Assembly (NCBI GenBank): GCA_965279565.1
Contig: OZ257249.1
Location: 3,348,001-3,412,000 of the forward strand
Length of the DNA stretch: 64,000 nucleotides
From: Tagaea sp965279565
Lineage (GTDB): Bacteria > Pseudomonadota > Alphaproteobacteria > CACIAM-22H2
Reading direction: 5' to 3'
Below are positions 49,661 to 58,930 of this stretch, one piece after another. The first letter of the stretch is position 1; each line of letters begins with the position of its first letter. The notes below the pieces were generated by a model. It saw only the letters and a program-made list of their open reading frames with translations, was not told the DNA's origin and ran no database searches. A program made the translations under genes and the position numbers.

Positions 49661-52024
49661 CTACGCCGCCGCCACGCGCCGCAGCCGCATCCAGTGCAGC
49701 CCCAATCCGGCGGCGAGCGCCACGGCACCGGCGATGTCGGCGGTCGGGTCGGCGGCGATCAGCAGGATGCCGCCGGCGAGGCACAGCAGGCGCTCGATCC
49801 CGGTGGCGGTTCCCTTCGCGTAGCCGGTGATGCCCGCGCACAGCCCGACGAGGGCGAGGCAGGAGGTCAGCGTCGTCTCGGCGATGCCCCACCAGTCGCC
49901 CGCGTTCGCGGGCCATTTCGCGTCGGGCGTGAGCATCAGGAGCTGCAGCCCTTCCGGCGTCAGGCAGAACATGATCGGCACGACGAACGCCGGCAGCGTG
50001 TATTTCCACGCCTGCATCATCGTGGGGAACGGCCGCCCGCCGGTGATCGCGGAGGCGGCGAACGGCGCCAGGGCCGTGGGCGGCGACACGTCGGCAAGCA
50101 CGGCGTAGTAGAACATGAACATGTGCGCGGCCGGCGCCGGGATGCCGACCTTGCCGAGGGCGGGCACCAGCATCACGGCCGCGATGATGTAGCTCGCCGT
50201 CACCGGCACCGCGAGGCCGAGCACCCACATGGCGAGGGCCGCCAGCAGGATGACCGGCAGCCGTTCGCCGCCGCCCAGCGCCACGATGATCGACGACAGC
50301 GTCAGCCCGAGCCCCGTGAGGTTGACGATGCCGACGATGAGGCCCGCACACGCGCACGTCGCGACAATGCCGAGCGTGGAGCGCGTGCCGTCGACCAGCG
50401 CCTCGATCATGCGCGTGGCGGCCGGGTCCGGTTCGCGGCCCGCGCGCGCGGCGGCGAGCGCCTGCGCGCCCGAAACCGCGACCGCCGCCGCCATGCCCCA
50501 GAAGATCGACGCGGAGATGCGCCCGTCGAACAGTTCGTGCAGGCCCATCGCCTCGGGCATGTCCGACACGCCGAACGCCCACGCCGCGACGGCCGCGGCA
50601 GCGCCGGCAAAGAAGGCCGGCACGGTCACCAGCCGGCTGTCCTCGCGGATCATCGACAGGCCGAACGCGATCGCGATCGACCAGAAGACGGCGAGGAACG
50701 ACGTGAAGCCGAGCACGAGGAAGAACGCGATCGCCGCCAGCGAAAGGAAGTGGTAGCCGTGCCCCAGCGTGAGCGCCCACAGCGAGGCATCCGATGTCTT
50801 CATCGGCGCAATATTGAGGCGGCGGGAATCCGCCTCGGTCATCAGCCAGCACGACACGTAGTAGAGCAGCGTCGGGATCGTCGCGTAGACGAGGACGATC
50901 AGGTAGTCGATGTCGAGATACTCGGCGATGATGAAGGCCGCCGCCCCCAGCGTGGGCGGCGACAGCGTGGCGCCGATGCCGGCCGCCGACAGCATGCCGC
51001 CGGCGACGGTCGCGGGATAGCCCGCCTTTTTCAGCATCGGCCAGGCGAGCGAGGCGACCGTCACGGTCGTCGCCACGCCCGAGCCCGACACGGTGCCGAG
51101 CAGGAACCCCGATGCCACGACCGCGCGCCCCGGTGCGGAGGCCGACGGCCTCTTGCCGAACAGCGCGAACGCCCAGTCGATGAAGAACTTGCCCGCCCCG
51201 CCCCGGTCGAGCACGGCGCCATAGAGCGTGAACAAGATGATGAAGGTCGCTGCCACGTCCATCGGCGTGGCGAAGATGCCTTCGAGCGTCAGGTAGTTCT
51301 GCCCGATGATGCGGTTGAGCGAGAAGCCGCGATGGTCGAACGGCTCGGGGATGTAGGGACCGAAATAGCCGTAGAGCAGCACGAGGATCGTCACGAACGG
51401 CAGAATCCAGCCGATCGTGCGGCGGGTCCCTTCGAGGATCAGCAGGGCGAGCGTGGCGCCGAGCACCAGCTCGTCGGCGGAAGGCCGCGTGGGGCGCGAC
51501 TTGTACTCGTCGACATTCGCCGCGAGATACCACGCGGTCCAGAGCGCGAAGCCGACGAAGATCCAGTCGACCAGCTGCGTGCGCGCGAGGAAGCGGTTCG
51601 ACACGATCAGCGGATAGGCGGCGAAGGACAGCGCCACGACGACGAGCATGCCGCCGGCGAACGGGGCGCGCGCGAAGATGCGCCCCTCGGTATAGAGCGC
51701 GAACATGGCGCCGAGGCCAAGTGCGGCCACGCACCATTCCTCGATCGTGGCCCGGCGCAGGCTGGCATCGACCCGCACGAGCGGATAGAGGATCAGGATC
51801 AGCGCCAGCGCCACGGCAAGGAAGCTCGACCTGTAGAATGTCGTGTTGACCGCGAACTGGGTCCAGAACAGCGCATAGCCGCCAAGCCCGAACGCCACGG
51901 CCCCGGTCAGCCACCCCAGCCAGCCCCGCAGGCGCTGTGCCGGCCCGCCTTCGCTGTCCGAGGATAGCCGCTCGAGTTCCTCGGCCGTCAGTTCGACCTT
52001 GTCCAGTCCCGCGGTGTTCGCCAT
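49661..52024 (-). CDS. TRAP transporter fused permease, TAXI type
   Basis: This 787-residue protein fuses the small (DctQ-like) and large (DctM-like) membrane subunits of a TRAP transporter, the form paired with TAXI receptors. About 18 or more hydrophobic spans are present. The first third holds LTGAVAFGLGGYALFW, and the large-subunit region has GGAGKFFIDWAFALFGKRP, VSGSGVATTVTVASLAWPML, the GATLSPPTLGAAAFIIAEYL segment, and PVTASYIIAAVMLVPALGKV with ADVSPPTALAPFAASAI. The start at 52024 (MANTAGLDKVELTAEELERL) matches the family. Uptake is driven by an ion gradient. Its receptor genes lie just upstream on the same strand. Confidence 0.93.
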   Translation of the reverse strand: MANTAGLDKVELTAEELERLSSDSEGGPAQRLRGWLGWLTGAVAFGLGGYALFWTQFAVNTTFYRSSFLAVALALILILYPLVRVDASLRRATIEEWCVAALGLGAMFALYTEGRIFARAPFAGGMLVVVALSFAAYPLIVSNRFLARTQLVDWIFVGFALWTAWYLAANVDEYKSRPTRPSADELVLGATLALLILEGTRRTIGWILPFVTILVLLYGYFGPYIPEPFDHRGFSLNRIIGQNYLTLEGIFATPMDVAATFIILFTLYGAVLDRGGAGKFFIDWAFALFGKRPSASAPGRAVVASGFLLGTVSGSGVATTVTVASLAWPMLKKAGYPATVAGGMLSAAGIGATLSPPTLGAAAFIIAEYLDIDYLIVLVYATIPTLLYYVSCWLMTEADSRRLNIAPMKTSDASLWALTLGHGYHFLSLAAIAFFLVLGFTSFLAVFWSIAIAFGLSMIREDSRLVTVPAFFAGAAAAVAAWAFGVSDMPEAMGLHELFDGRISASIFWGMAAAVAVSGAQALAAARAGREPDPAATRMIEALVDGTRSTLGIVATCACAGLIVGIVNLTGLGLTLSSIIVALGGGERLPVILLAALAMWVLGLAVPVTASYIIAAVMLVPALGKVGIPAPAAHMFMFYYAVLADVSPPTALAPFAASAITGGRPFPTMMQAWKYTLPAFVVPIMFCLTPEGLQLLMLTPDAKWPANAGDWWGIAETTLTSCLALVGLCAGITGYAKGTATGIERLLCLAGGILLIAADPTADIAGAVALAAGLGLHWMRLRRVAAA

Positions 52025-52110
52025 GCCGATCCCGTTCCCTGTCGCGCTGCCGCCGCTGGAACGGGCCGCTTGACGCCGTCGCACTCTAACCTTTCGCAGG
52101 TCCGATAAGC

Positions 52111-52142
52111 AAAAGGCCCGGGCGTTCCCGCCCGGGCCTTTT
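52111..52142 (-). terminator. Bidirectional hairpin terminator between TAXI and TRAP genes
   Basis: GGCCCGGGCG (52115-52124) and CGCCCGGGCC (52129-52138) form a 10-bp stem with a TTCC loop, with AAAA and TTTT on either side. It lies 22 nt after the TAXI stop and 87 nt before the TRAP start, so it should cut most transcription into the permease gene. Confidence 0.85.
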
Positions 52143-52163
52143 CCTGAACCGATCCGGCGTCGG

Positions 52164-53144
52164 TCAGCTCATCACGCCCTTGGCGCGGAAATAGGCCTGG
52201 GCCGCCGGGTGGTAGGGGATCGCGGCCTTGCCCGCCGCACCCGCCAGCGTCAGGCGGCGCGCTTCGGGATGGATCGCCTGCACGTCGGCGAGGTTGTTGA
52301 ACATCGCGTCCAGCATTCCCGTCACGAGGGCGGCCGGCGCCTTCGACGACACGACCAGCACGTTGGCCACACCCAGACCCGATACGGCTTCCGGCTGGTT
52401 GGCATAGGCGTTCGCCGGCAGCGTGATCGGGCGGTAGAGGTTGGGCCACTTGGCATCGAGCACCGCCAGTTCGCGCGTCGTGGGCACGAAGCGGATGGGC
52501 GGCTGGCCGCCCGTGGCCAGTTCGCGCACCGCCGCCGTCGGAATGCCGCCGATCCAGAAGAAGGCGGCGATCTTGCCGTCCTTGAGCGCGCCGGCGGATT
52601 CCGCCACGCCCAGATTGTCGCGCGTGATGTCGCGCTTGAAGTCGAGCCCGCCCGCTTCGAGAACGCGGTCGGTGATCGATTCCGTCGCCGAGCCGACCGA
52701 GCCCACGCCGATGCGCTTGCCCTTCATGCCGGCGACGCTGGTCACGCCCGACGCCTGGCTGGCCACGACATGGAAGAAGGAATCATACAGCAGCGCCATG
52801 ACACGCACGTCCTGCTTGCCGTCCTTGGCATAGGCCTCGACGCCCATGAAGGCGTCGTAGGCGCTGTCCATCGTCGACAGGCCGAGTTCGGCGTCGCCGG
52901 CATGCAGCAGCTTGATGTTGTCGATCGACCCGCCGGTGACCTGCGCCGTCGCCTGCGTGTTGGCCATCTTCTCGGAGAAGAGCTTGGCGAGGCCGCCGCC
53001 GTAGGGATAGAAGACGCCGCCCGTCCCGCCGGTGACGACGGTGATGCGCTGGCGGCTCTGGGCGATCGCCGGGGCGGATACAGCGAAGGCGGCACCGGCA
53101 CCCAGTGCGATGGCGGCCCGACGGTTGATTCCGGATTTCGACAT
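52164..53144 (-). CDS. TAXI-family TRAP transporter receptor, copy 1
   Basis: This 326-residue periplasmic receptor of the TAXI family has a twin-arginine-like signal (INRRAAIALGAGAAFAVSAP, cleavage near AIAQ) and the family start RITVVTGGTGGVFYPYGGGL. Other conserved parts are TGGSIDNIKLLHAGDAELG, then KGKRIGVGSVGSATESITDR and FFWIGGIPTAAVRELA. Relatives bind glutamate or related organic acids. It is the nearer of two tandem paralogues to the permease and is separated from it by a terminator. AAGGA lies about 10 nt before the ATG. Confidence 0.93.
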   Translation of the reverse strand: MSKSGINRRAAIALGAGAAFAVSAPAIAQSRQRITVVTGGTGGVFYPYGGGLAKLFSEKMANTQATAQVTGGSIDNIKLLHAGDAELGLSTMDSAYDAFMGVEAYAKDGKQDVRVMALLYDSFFHVVASQASGVTSVAGMKGKRIGVGSVGSATESITDRVLEAGGLDFKRDITRDNLGVAESAGALKDGKIAAFFWIGGIPTAAVRELATGGQPPIRFVPTTRELAVLDAKWPNLYRPITLPANAYANQPEAVSGLGVANVLVVSSKAPAALVTGMLDAMFNNLADVQAIHPEARRLTLAGAAGKAAIPYHPAAQAYFRAKGVMS

Positions 53145-53299
53145 GCGGTTTCCTTGCTCCCTTGAATTCGGCGCTCGAAGCGCCTTTGTCTGGTGGTTCA
53201 CGCCGGCTGGACGGGGGGATCGGCGTCGTGCCGCTACTATGGCAATCTGGACTACAATTGCATAGGTCTCGTGAAGCGGGCACGGCCCCGAAATGCAGA

Positions 53300-53325
53300 A
53301 GGCCCGGACATTCCTGCCCGGGCCT
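53300..53325 (-). terminator. Hairpin terminator after TAXI copy 2
   Basis: AGGCCCGG (53300-53307) pairs with CCGGGCCT (53318-53325) around a 10-nt loop; on the minus strand TTC follows the stem. It lies 24 nt after the stop of the second TAXI gene and closely resembles the hairpin after copy 1, suggesting it was duplicated with the gene. Confidence 0.6.
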
Positions 53326-53349
53326 CCCCGTCTGCTCAAATGGCAGGCA

Positions 53350-54330
53350 TCAGCCCAGCGCGCCCTTGGCCTTGAAGAAGGCTTCGGCCGCCGGGTGGAG
53401 TGGCACGGCCGTTTTCGCGGCCGCCGATTTCAGCGAAAGGCGGCGCGCCTCCGGATGGATCGCCTGCACGTCCGACAGGTTGTTGAACATCGCTTCCAGC
53501 ATCGCCGTGACGAGGGCGGCCGGCGCCTTCGACGACACCACCAGCACGTTGGCGACGCCGAGGCCCGACACCGCATCCGCCTGGCCGGCATAGGCATTGG
53601 GGTTCAGAGTGAACGGCGTGTAGAGGCCCGGCCATTTCTTGTCGAGGGCGGCGAGTTCGCCCGTCATCGGCACGAAGCGGATGGGCGGCTGGCCGGATGC
53701 GGCGAGGTCGCGCACGGCGGCGGTCGGGATGCCACCGATCCAGAAGAACGCGGCGATCTTGCCCTCCTTTAACGCGCCCGCGGATTCCGCAACGCCGAGA
53801 TTGTCGCGCGTGATGTCGCGTGCCGGGTTGAGTCCCGCCGCCTCGATCACGCGGTCGGCGATGCTTTCGGTCGCCGAACCGGCGGAGCCGACAGAAACGC
53901 GCTTGCCCTTCATCGCCGCCACGCTCGCCACGCCCGATGCCTGGCTCGCCACGATGTGGAAGAACGAATCGTAGAGCGAGGCGAGAACGCGCACGTCCTG
54001 TTTGCCGTCCGACTTGTAGGCGCCGACGCCTTGGAAAGCGTCGTAGGCGCTATCCATCGTCGAGAAGCCGAGCTCGACGTCGCCCGCATGCAGCATCTTG
54101 ATGTTGTCGATCGAGCCGCCGGTGGCCTGCGAAGTCGCCTGCGTGTTGGCCATCTTCTCGGAAAAGATCTTGGCGAGGCCGCCGCCATAGGGATAGAAGA
54201 CGCCGCCTGTGCCGCCGGTGACGACGGTGATGCGCCGGCGACCCTGGGCGATGGCCGGAGCGGCGGCGGCGAAGGCGGCACCCGCCCCCAGTGCGAGGGC
54301 GGTACGCCGATCGATTGCTGAATTCGACAT
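53350..54330 (-). CDS. TAXI-family TRAP transporter receptor, copy 2
   Basis: This protein has exactly the same length as copy 1 (326 residues) and is identical over long blocks, for example ITVVTGGTGGVFYPYGGGLA and NVLVVSSKAPAALVT. The differences cluster in the mature half (YKSDGKQDVRVLASLYDSFF versus YAKDGKQDVRVMALLYDSFF; FVPMTGELAALDKKWPGLY versus FVPTTRELAVLDAKWPNLY), so ligand preference may have shifted. Signal and start are equivalent. It lies upstream of copy 1 with a 205-bp gap containing a hairpin and probably its own promoter, and faces coxG across 176 bp. Confidence 0.93.
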   Translation of the reverse strand: MSNSAIDRRTALALGAGAAFAAAAPAIAQGRRRITVVTGGTGGVFYPYGGGLAKIFSEKMANTQATSQATGGSIDNIKMLHAGDVELGFSTMDSAYDAFQGVGAYKSDGKQDVRVLASLYDSFFHIVASQASGVASVAAMKGKRVSVGSAGSATESIADRVIEAAGLNPARDITRDNLGVAESAGALKEGKIAAFFWIGGIPTAAVRDLAASGQPPIRFVPMTGELAALDKKWPGLYTPFTLNPNAYAGQADAVSGLGVANVLVVSSKAPAALVTAMLEAMFNNLSDVQAIHPEARRLSLKSAAAKTAVPLHPAAEAFFKAKGALG

Positions 54331-54428
54331 GCTGTAAACTTCTCCCGTTTCTGGCGCTGTGCGCGCTGTCGTTTTTCGTTCATGTCGGCATGACGGAACG
54401 TGCCGATGACGTTGCCGCCATTATGGTA

Positions 54429-54445
54429 GAATATGCTTGATATTC
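54429..54445. promoter_or_regulatory. Candidate operator upstream of coxG
   Basis: GAATAT-GCTTG-ATATTC is a perfect 6-bp inverted repeat with 5-bp spacing, in the divergent region between the TAXI gene and coxG, 62 bp before the coxG start. The geometry suits a dimeric regulator. No matching copy was noticed upstream of coxS. Confidence 0.45.
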
Positions 54446-54506
54446 CACGCTTTTTCGCGCTACACACTGGTTGCGCAAGACAGCAAAACGAACGGACGAG
54501 AGATCG

Positions 54507-55100
54507 ATGAATCTGAGCGGCGAATACCGTCTTCCCCTGCCCCGCCAGACCGTGTGGAGCGGTCTCAACGATCCGGAAATCCTCAAGCAGTGCATTCCTG
54601 GCTGCGAGGAACTGGTCAAGGCGTCGGATACCGAGCTTTCGGCCAAGGTCGGCCTCAAGATCGGACCGATGACGGCCAAGTTCACCGGCAAGGTCACGCT
54701 CTCCGATCTGGACCCGCCGAACGGATACAAGATCGCCGGCGAAGGTCAGGGCGGCGTGGCCGGTTTCGGCAAGGGCTCGGCCGTCGTCACACTGGAAGAC
54801 GACGGTGCCGGCGGTACGATCCTGCGCTACACGGCCGACAGTCAGGTCGGCGGCAAGATGGCGCAGCTCGGCTCGCGCCTGATCGACGCGACCGCGAAGA
54901 AGCTGGCCGACGAGTTTTTCGGCAAGTTCGCCGAGATCGTCGCCAGGCCCGCTTCCGATGCCGCTCCCGCACCTGCTCAGTCGGCGGATGCGCCCGCACC
55001 CGTCGCGAGCGGCGATGCCGGCGGCCTGCCACAATCTGTCTGGATTGCGGCACTCGTCGTCGCGGTCGGCGTCGTGCTGTGGATGGTGCTCGGCAACTGA
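54507..55100 (+). CDS. coxG: CoxG-like membrane-anchored SRPBCC protein
   Basis: This 197-residue protein has a CoxG SRPBCC domain (residues 1-150): MNLSGEYRLPLPRQTVWSGL, ILKQCIPGCEELVKAS, KVTLSDLDPPNGYKIAGEG and GTILRYTADSQVGGKMAQLG. An Ala/Pro linker leads to a C-terminal transmembrane anchor (VWIAALVVAVGVVLWMVLG). CoxG is thought to recruit CO dehydrogenase to the inner membrane. The ATG at 54507 starts the conserved domain. It heads the cluster, 115 bp before coxS. Confidence 0.91.
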   Translation: MNLSGEYRLPLPRQTVWSGLNDPEILKQCIPGCEELVKASDTELSAKVGLKIGPMTAKFTGKVTLSDLDPPNGYKIAGEGQGGVAGFGKGSAVVTLEDDGAGGTILRYTADSQVGGKMAQLGSRLIDATAKKLADEFFGKFAEIVARPASDAAPAPAQSADAPAPVASGDAGGLPQSVWIAALVVAVGVVLWMVLGN

Positions 55101-55215
55101 ACCGTCGCACGGGTTTGGCTTGACGTCCTACCGGCGCGCGCACGAAACTCGTGTCCAATCAATGCGGCCGCTCCAGCGGAGCGCCTGCCAGATTTCCTGA
55201 CGAAGGGGAGAGACG

Positions 55216-55689
55216 ATGCCCAAGGTTTCCATGACCGTGAACGGCAAGAGCGTGTCGGCCGAGGTCGAGAGCCGCACGCTGCTCGTGCAGATGCTGCGCG
55301 ACAAGCTCGGCATGACCGGCACGCATGTGGGCTGCGACACCAGCCAGTGCGGGGCGTGCGTCGTCCATGTCGACGGCAAGTCGGTCAAGAGCTGCACGAT
55401 GCTCGCGGTCCAGGCCGAGGGTGCGAAGGTCACGACGATCGAGGGTCTCGCCACCGGCAACGAGCTGCACCCGATGCAGGCGGCCTTCAAGGAACATCAT
55501 GGCCTGCAGTGCGGCTTCTGTACGCCCGGCATGGTGATGAGCGCGGTCGAGCTCGCCAAGCACAATTCGAACCCCAGCGAGCACGACGTGCGCGAATGGC
55601 TCGAGGGCAACATCTGCCGGTGCACCGGCTACCACAACATCGTCAAGTCCGTTCAGGCCGGCGCCAAGGCGATGGCTGCCGCGAAGTAA
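55216..55689 (+). CDS. coxS: Molybdenum hydroxylase iron-sulfur subunit (CoxS)
   Basis: This 157-residue protein carries two [2Fe-2S] clusters that pass electrons from the molybdenum site to FAD. The plant-type ferredoxin cluster uses Cys40, 45, 48 and 60 (VGCDTSQCGACVV), and the second uses Cys99, 102, 134 and 136 (CGFCTPGMVMSA and GNICRCTGYHNI). Length is normal. GGGGAG precedes the ATG. It is the first of the S-L-M triad. Confidence 0.95.
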   Translation: MPKVSMTVNGKSVSAEVESRTLLVQMLRDKLGMTGTHVGCDTSQCGACVVHVDGKSVKSCTMLAVQAEGAKVTTIEGLATGNELHPMQAAFKEHHGLQCGFCTPGMVMSAVELAKHNSNPSEHDVREWLEGNICRCTGYHNIVKSVQAGAKAMAAAK

Positions 55690-55732
55690 GCAAGATCGCG
55701 AAAACGCGAAACGCTTTACGGGGAGAAACTCG

Positions 55733-58114
55733 ATGGCTGTCGACGGGATCGGCGCTGCGGTAAGGCGCAAGGAAGATTTCAGGTTCCTGACGGGTCGCGG
55801 CAACTATACCGACGACATCGATCGTCCGAACCAGACCCACGCCTACATCCTCCGCTCGCAGAGCGCGCACGCCAAGCTCGGCAAGATCGACGCGTCGAAG
55901 GCGCTGAAGGCGCCGGGCGTCGTCGCCGTGTTCACCGGTGCCGATCTCGCGGCCGACAACGTGGGCGGCCTGCCCTGCGGCTGGGGCATCAAGAACAAGG
56001 ACGGCTCGGCGATGCACGAGCCGCCGCATCCCGTCCTCGCGATCGGCAAGGTGCGCCATGTCGGCGATCCCATCGCCGTCGTGATCGCCGAGACGCTGGA
56101 GCAGGCCAAGGACGCGGCCGAGCTCATCAAGGTCGAGCTTTCCGAACTTCCCGCGATCTCGCAGGTGCGCGACGCGATCAAGCCGGGTGCGCCCATCGTC
56201 AACGAGGGCGGCCCCAACGGCAACATCAGCTTCGACTGGCATATCGGCGACGCCGACGCGGTCGCGGCCGCCTTCAAGAAGGCGCACAAGGTCGCGAAGA
56301 TCGACCTCGTCAACAACCGCCTGATCGCCAACGCGATGGAGCCGCGCGCGGCCATCGGCGAGTTCGACCGGGCGACGGGCGACTACACGCTCTACACGAC
56401 CAGCCAGAACCCGCACGTGATCCGCCTGCTGATGGGCGCGTTCGTGCTGCACATTCCGGAGAGCAAGCTGCGCGTGTTCGCGCCCGACGTGGGCGGCGGC
56501 TTCGGCTCGAAGATCTACCACTATGCCGAGGAAGCGCTCGTCACCTGGGCGTCGGCCAAGGTCGGCCGCCCGATCAAGTGGACGGCCGAGCGCAGCGAAT
56601 CGTTCCTCTCCGACGCGCACGGCCGCGACCATGTGAGCCACGCCGAACTCGCCCTCGACAAGGACGGCAGGTTCCTCGCCCTCAAGGTCTCCACGCTGTC
56701 GAACATGGGGGCGTATCTCTCGACATTCGCGCCGGCGATCCCCACCTATCTCTACGCCACGCTGCTGGCGGGCGTTTACACCACGCCGGCGATCTACGCG
56801 GAGGTGAAGGCGATCTTCACGAACACCGTTCCGGTCGACGCCTATCGTGGGGCCGGCCGACCGGAGGCGGCGTTCCTGCTGGAGCGCATCGTCGACATCG
56901 CCGCGGCCGAGATGGGCATGGACCGTGTCGAGATCCGCAAGCGCAACTTCATCCCGACCAACGCGTTCCCGTACCAGACGCCGGTGGCGCTGCAGTACGA
57001 CAGCGGCGACTACTTCGCCACGCTCGACGGCGCGCTGAAGCTTTCCGAGTATGCGGGCTTCGAAGGGCGCCGGGCGGAAGCCAGGAAGCGCGGCAAGCTG
57101 CGCGGCATCGGCATTTCGACCTACGTGGAAGCGTGCGGTATCGCGCCGTCGAACATCGCGGGTGCGCTGGGCGCGCGCGCGGGCCTGTTCGAGTGCGCGA
57201 ACGTGCGCGTCCATCCGACCGGATCGGTCACGCTGTTCACCGGCTGCCACAGCCACGGCCAGGGCCACGAGACGACCTACGCGCAGCTCATCGCCGAGCG
57301 GCTGGGCATCGGCCTCGACGCGATCGAGGTCGTGCACGGCGACACGGACAAGATCCCGTTCGGCATGGGCACCTACGGTTCGCGCTCGCTCGCGGTCGGC
57401 GGAACGGCGGTCGTCAAGGCGCTCGACAAGATCGTCGACAAGGCGAAGAAGATCGCTGCGCACCTGATGGAGGCCGCCGAGGCCGACATCGAGTTCAAGG
57501 ACGGCAAGTTCTCCGTCGCCGGCACCGACAAGTCGAAGGCGTTCGGCGAGATCGCACTCACCGCCTACGTGCCTCACAACTTCCCGCTCGAGACGCTGGA
57601 GCCCGGCCTCGACGAGACCGCGTTCTACGACCCGAAGAACTTCACCTTCCCGGGCGGGGCGCATATCTGCGAGGTCGAGATCGACCCCGACACGGGCGTC
57701 ACGAAGGTGGTCAACTTCACCGCCGTCGACGACGTGGGTCGCGTCATCAACCCGATGATCGTCGAGGGCCAGGTCCATGGCGGCGTGGCGCAGGGCATCG
57801 GGCAGGCGCTGCTCGAGAACTGCAACTACGACGATGTCGGCCAGCTGCGTTCCGGCTCGTACATGGACTACACGATGCCGCGCGCGGACGACCTGCCCTC
57901 GTTCAAGGTCGCCACGTCGGTCACGCTGTGCACGCACAATCCGCTGGGCGTGAAGGGCGTGGGCGAAGTCGGCGCCATCGGCTCGCCGCCGGCGGTCATC
58001 AACGCGGTGGTCGATGCGCTGAAGGATTACGGCGTGCGCCACATCGACATGCCCGCCACGCCCCAGAAGATCTGGGCGATCTGCAATGCCGGCCGCCGCG
58101 CGGCCGCCGAGTAA
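55733..58114 (+). CDS. coxL: CO dehydrogenase-like large subunit, form II type
   Basis: This 793-residue molybdenum hydroxylase large subunit binds the molybdopterin cofactor. The active-site loop is AYRGAGR (residues 370-376), which marks the form II (BMS) group; the true form I CO dehydrogenase loop is AYRCSFR, with the copper-binding cysteine. Here that position is Gly-Ala-Gly, so the Mo-Cu centre of form I is not expected. The catalytic glutamate lies in GVGEVGAIGSPP (Glu745), and cofactor motifs such as GGGFGSKIY and CHSHGQGHETTYAQL are present. CO oxidation by form II enzymes is debated; other substrates are possible. Order S-L-M is also typical of form II. Confidence 0.93.
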   Translation: MAVDGIGAAVRRKEDFRFLTGRGNYTDDIDRPNQTHAYILRSQSAHAKLGKIDASKALKAPGVVAVFTGADLAADNVGGLPCGWGIKNKDGSAMHEPPHPVLAIGKVRHVGDPIAVVIAETLEQAKDAAELIKVELSELPAISQVRDAIKPGAPIVNEGGPNGNISFDWHIGDADAVAAAFKKAHKVAKIDLVNNRLIANAMEPRAAIGEFDRATGDYTLYTTSQNPHVIRLLMGAFVLHIPESKLRVFAPDVGGGFGSKIYHYAEEALVTWASAKVGRPIKWTAERSESFLSDAHGRDHVSHAELALDKDGRFLALKVSTLSNMGAYLSTFAPAIPTYLYATLLAGVYTTPAIYAEVKAIFTNTVPVDAYRGAGRPEAAFLLERIVDIAAAEMGMDRVEIRKRNFIPTNAFPYQTPVALQYDSGDYFATLDGALKLSEYAGFEGRRAEARKRGKLRGIGISTYVEACGIAPSNIAGALGARAGLFECANVRVHPTGSVTLFTGCHSHGQGHETTYAQLIAERLGIGLDAIEVVHGDTDKIPFGMGTYGSRSLAVGGTAVVKALDKIVDKAKKIAAHLMEAAEADIEFKDGKFSVAGTDKSKAFGEIALTAYVPHNFPLETLEPGLDETAFYDPKNFTFPGGAHICEVEIDPDTGVTKVVNFTAVDDVGRVINPMIVEGQVHGGVAQGIGQALLENCNYDDVGQLRSGSYMDYTMPRADDLPSFKVATSVTLCTHNPLGVKGVGEVGAIGSPPAVINAVVDALKDYGVRHIDMPATPQKIWAICNAGRRAAAE

Positions 58115-58135
58115 TTCCGAGGACGGAGAAACACC

Positions 58136-58930
58136 ATGTACGATTTCGCCTATCACAAGCCCGGTTCCGTCGCCGACGCGGTCAAGCTGCTCGGCGCCGA
58201 CGGCGACGCCAAGGCGATGGCCGGCGGCCAGACGCTGATCCCCACGCTCAAGCAGCGTCTCGCGCGGCCCAGTGCCGTCGTCGATCTCTCGGCGATCCGC
58301 GAGCTCTCGGGCATCTCGGTTTCGGGCGGCAAGGTCACGATCGGCGCGATGACGCGCCACGTCGATGTCGCGAACTCGGCCGAGATCAAGAAGGCCCTGC
58401 CCGCCCTCGCCGCCCTCGCCGACGGGATCGGCGATCCGCAGGTGCGCAACCGCGGCACGATCGGCGGCTCGATCGCCAACAACGATCCGGCGGCCGACTA
58501 TCCGGCGGCGTGCCTCGCACTGGGCGCCACGATCAAGACGAACTCGCGCGAGATCGCGGCCGACGATTTCTTCAAGGGCATGTTCGAGACGGCGCTGAAG
58601 GCCGGCGAACTGATCGTCTCGGTCAGCTTCCCGGTCGCCGAGAAGGCCGCCTACATGAAATTCGGCCAGCCCGCGTCGCGCTACGCGCTCGTCGGCGTGT
58701 TCGTCGCCAAGGGCCCGGCCGGTGCGCGCGTCGGCGTGACGGGTGCGGCGGCTTCCGTGTTCCGCTGGAAGGAAGCCGAGGCGGCGCTGTCCAAGTCGTG
58801 GTCGGCATCGGCCGTCGAGGGGCTGAAGGTCGCGCCCTCGGGCCTCAACGGCGACATCCACGCGAGCCCGGAATATCGCGCCCACCTGATCGGCGTGATG
58901 GCCAAGCGCGCGCTGGCGGCGGCGGGCTAG
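58136..58930 (+). CDS. coxM: Molybdenum hydroxylase FAD subunit (CoxM)
   Basis: This 264-residue FAD-binding protein of the CO dehydrogenase M type completes the heterotrimer. The FAD motifs are AGGQTLIP (residues 29-36) and TIGGSIANNDPAADYPA (around residue 107). The C-terminal CO_deh_flav_C part has RYALVGVFVAKGP. It lies 21 nt after coxL. Its stop overlaps the convergent PAS_5 gene at CTAG. Confidence 0.95.
   Translation: MYDFAYHKPGSVADAVKLLGADGDAKAMAGGQTLIPTLKQRLARPSAVVDLSAIRELSGISVSGGKVTIGAMTRHVDVANSAEIKKALPALAALADGIGDPQVRNRGTIGGSIANNDPAADYPAACLALGATIKTNSREIAADDFFKGMFETALKAGELIVSVSFPVAEKAAYMKFGQPASRYALVGVFVAKGPAGARVGVTGAAASVFRWKEAEAALSKSWSASAVEGLKVAPSGLNGDIHASPEYRAHLIGVMAKRALAAAG

Noticed and set aside
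49694..51967. Long plus-strand open frame opposite the fused TRAP permease
   Set aside because: Highly charged, Arg/Glu/Asp-rich low-complexity translation with no motif, typical of the antisense of a hydrophobic membrane protein gene.
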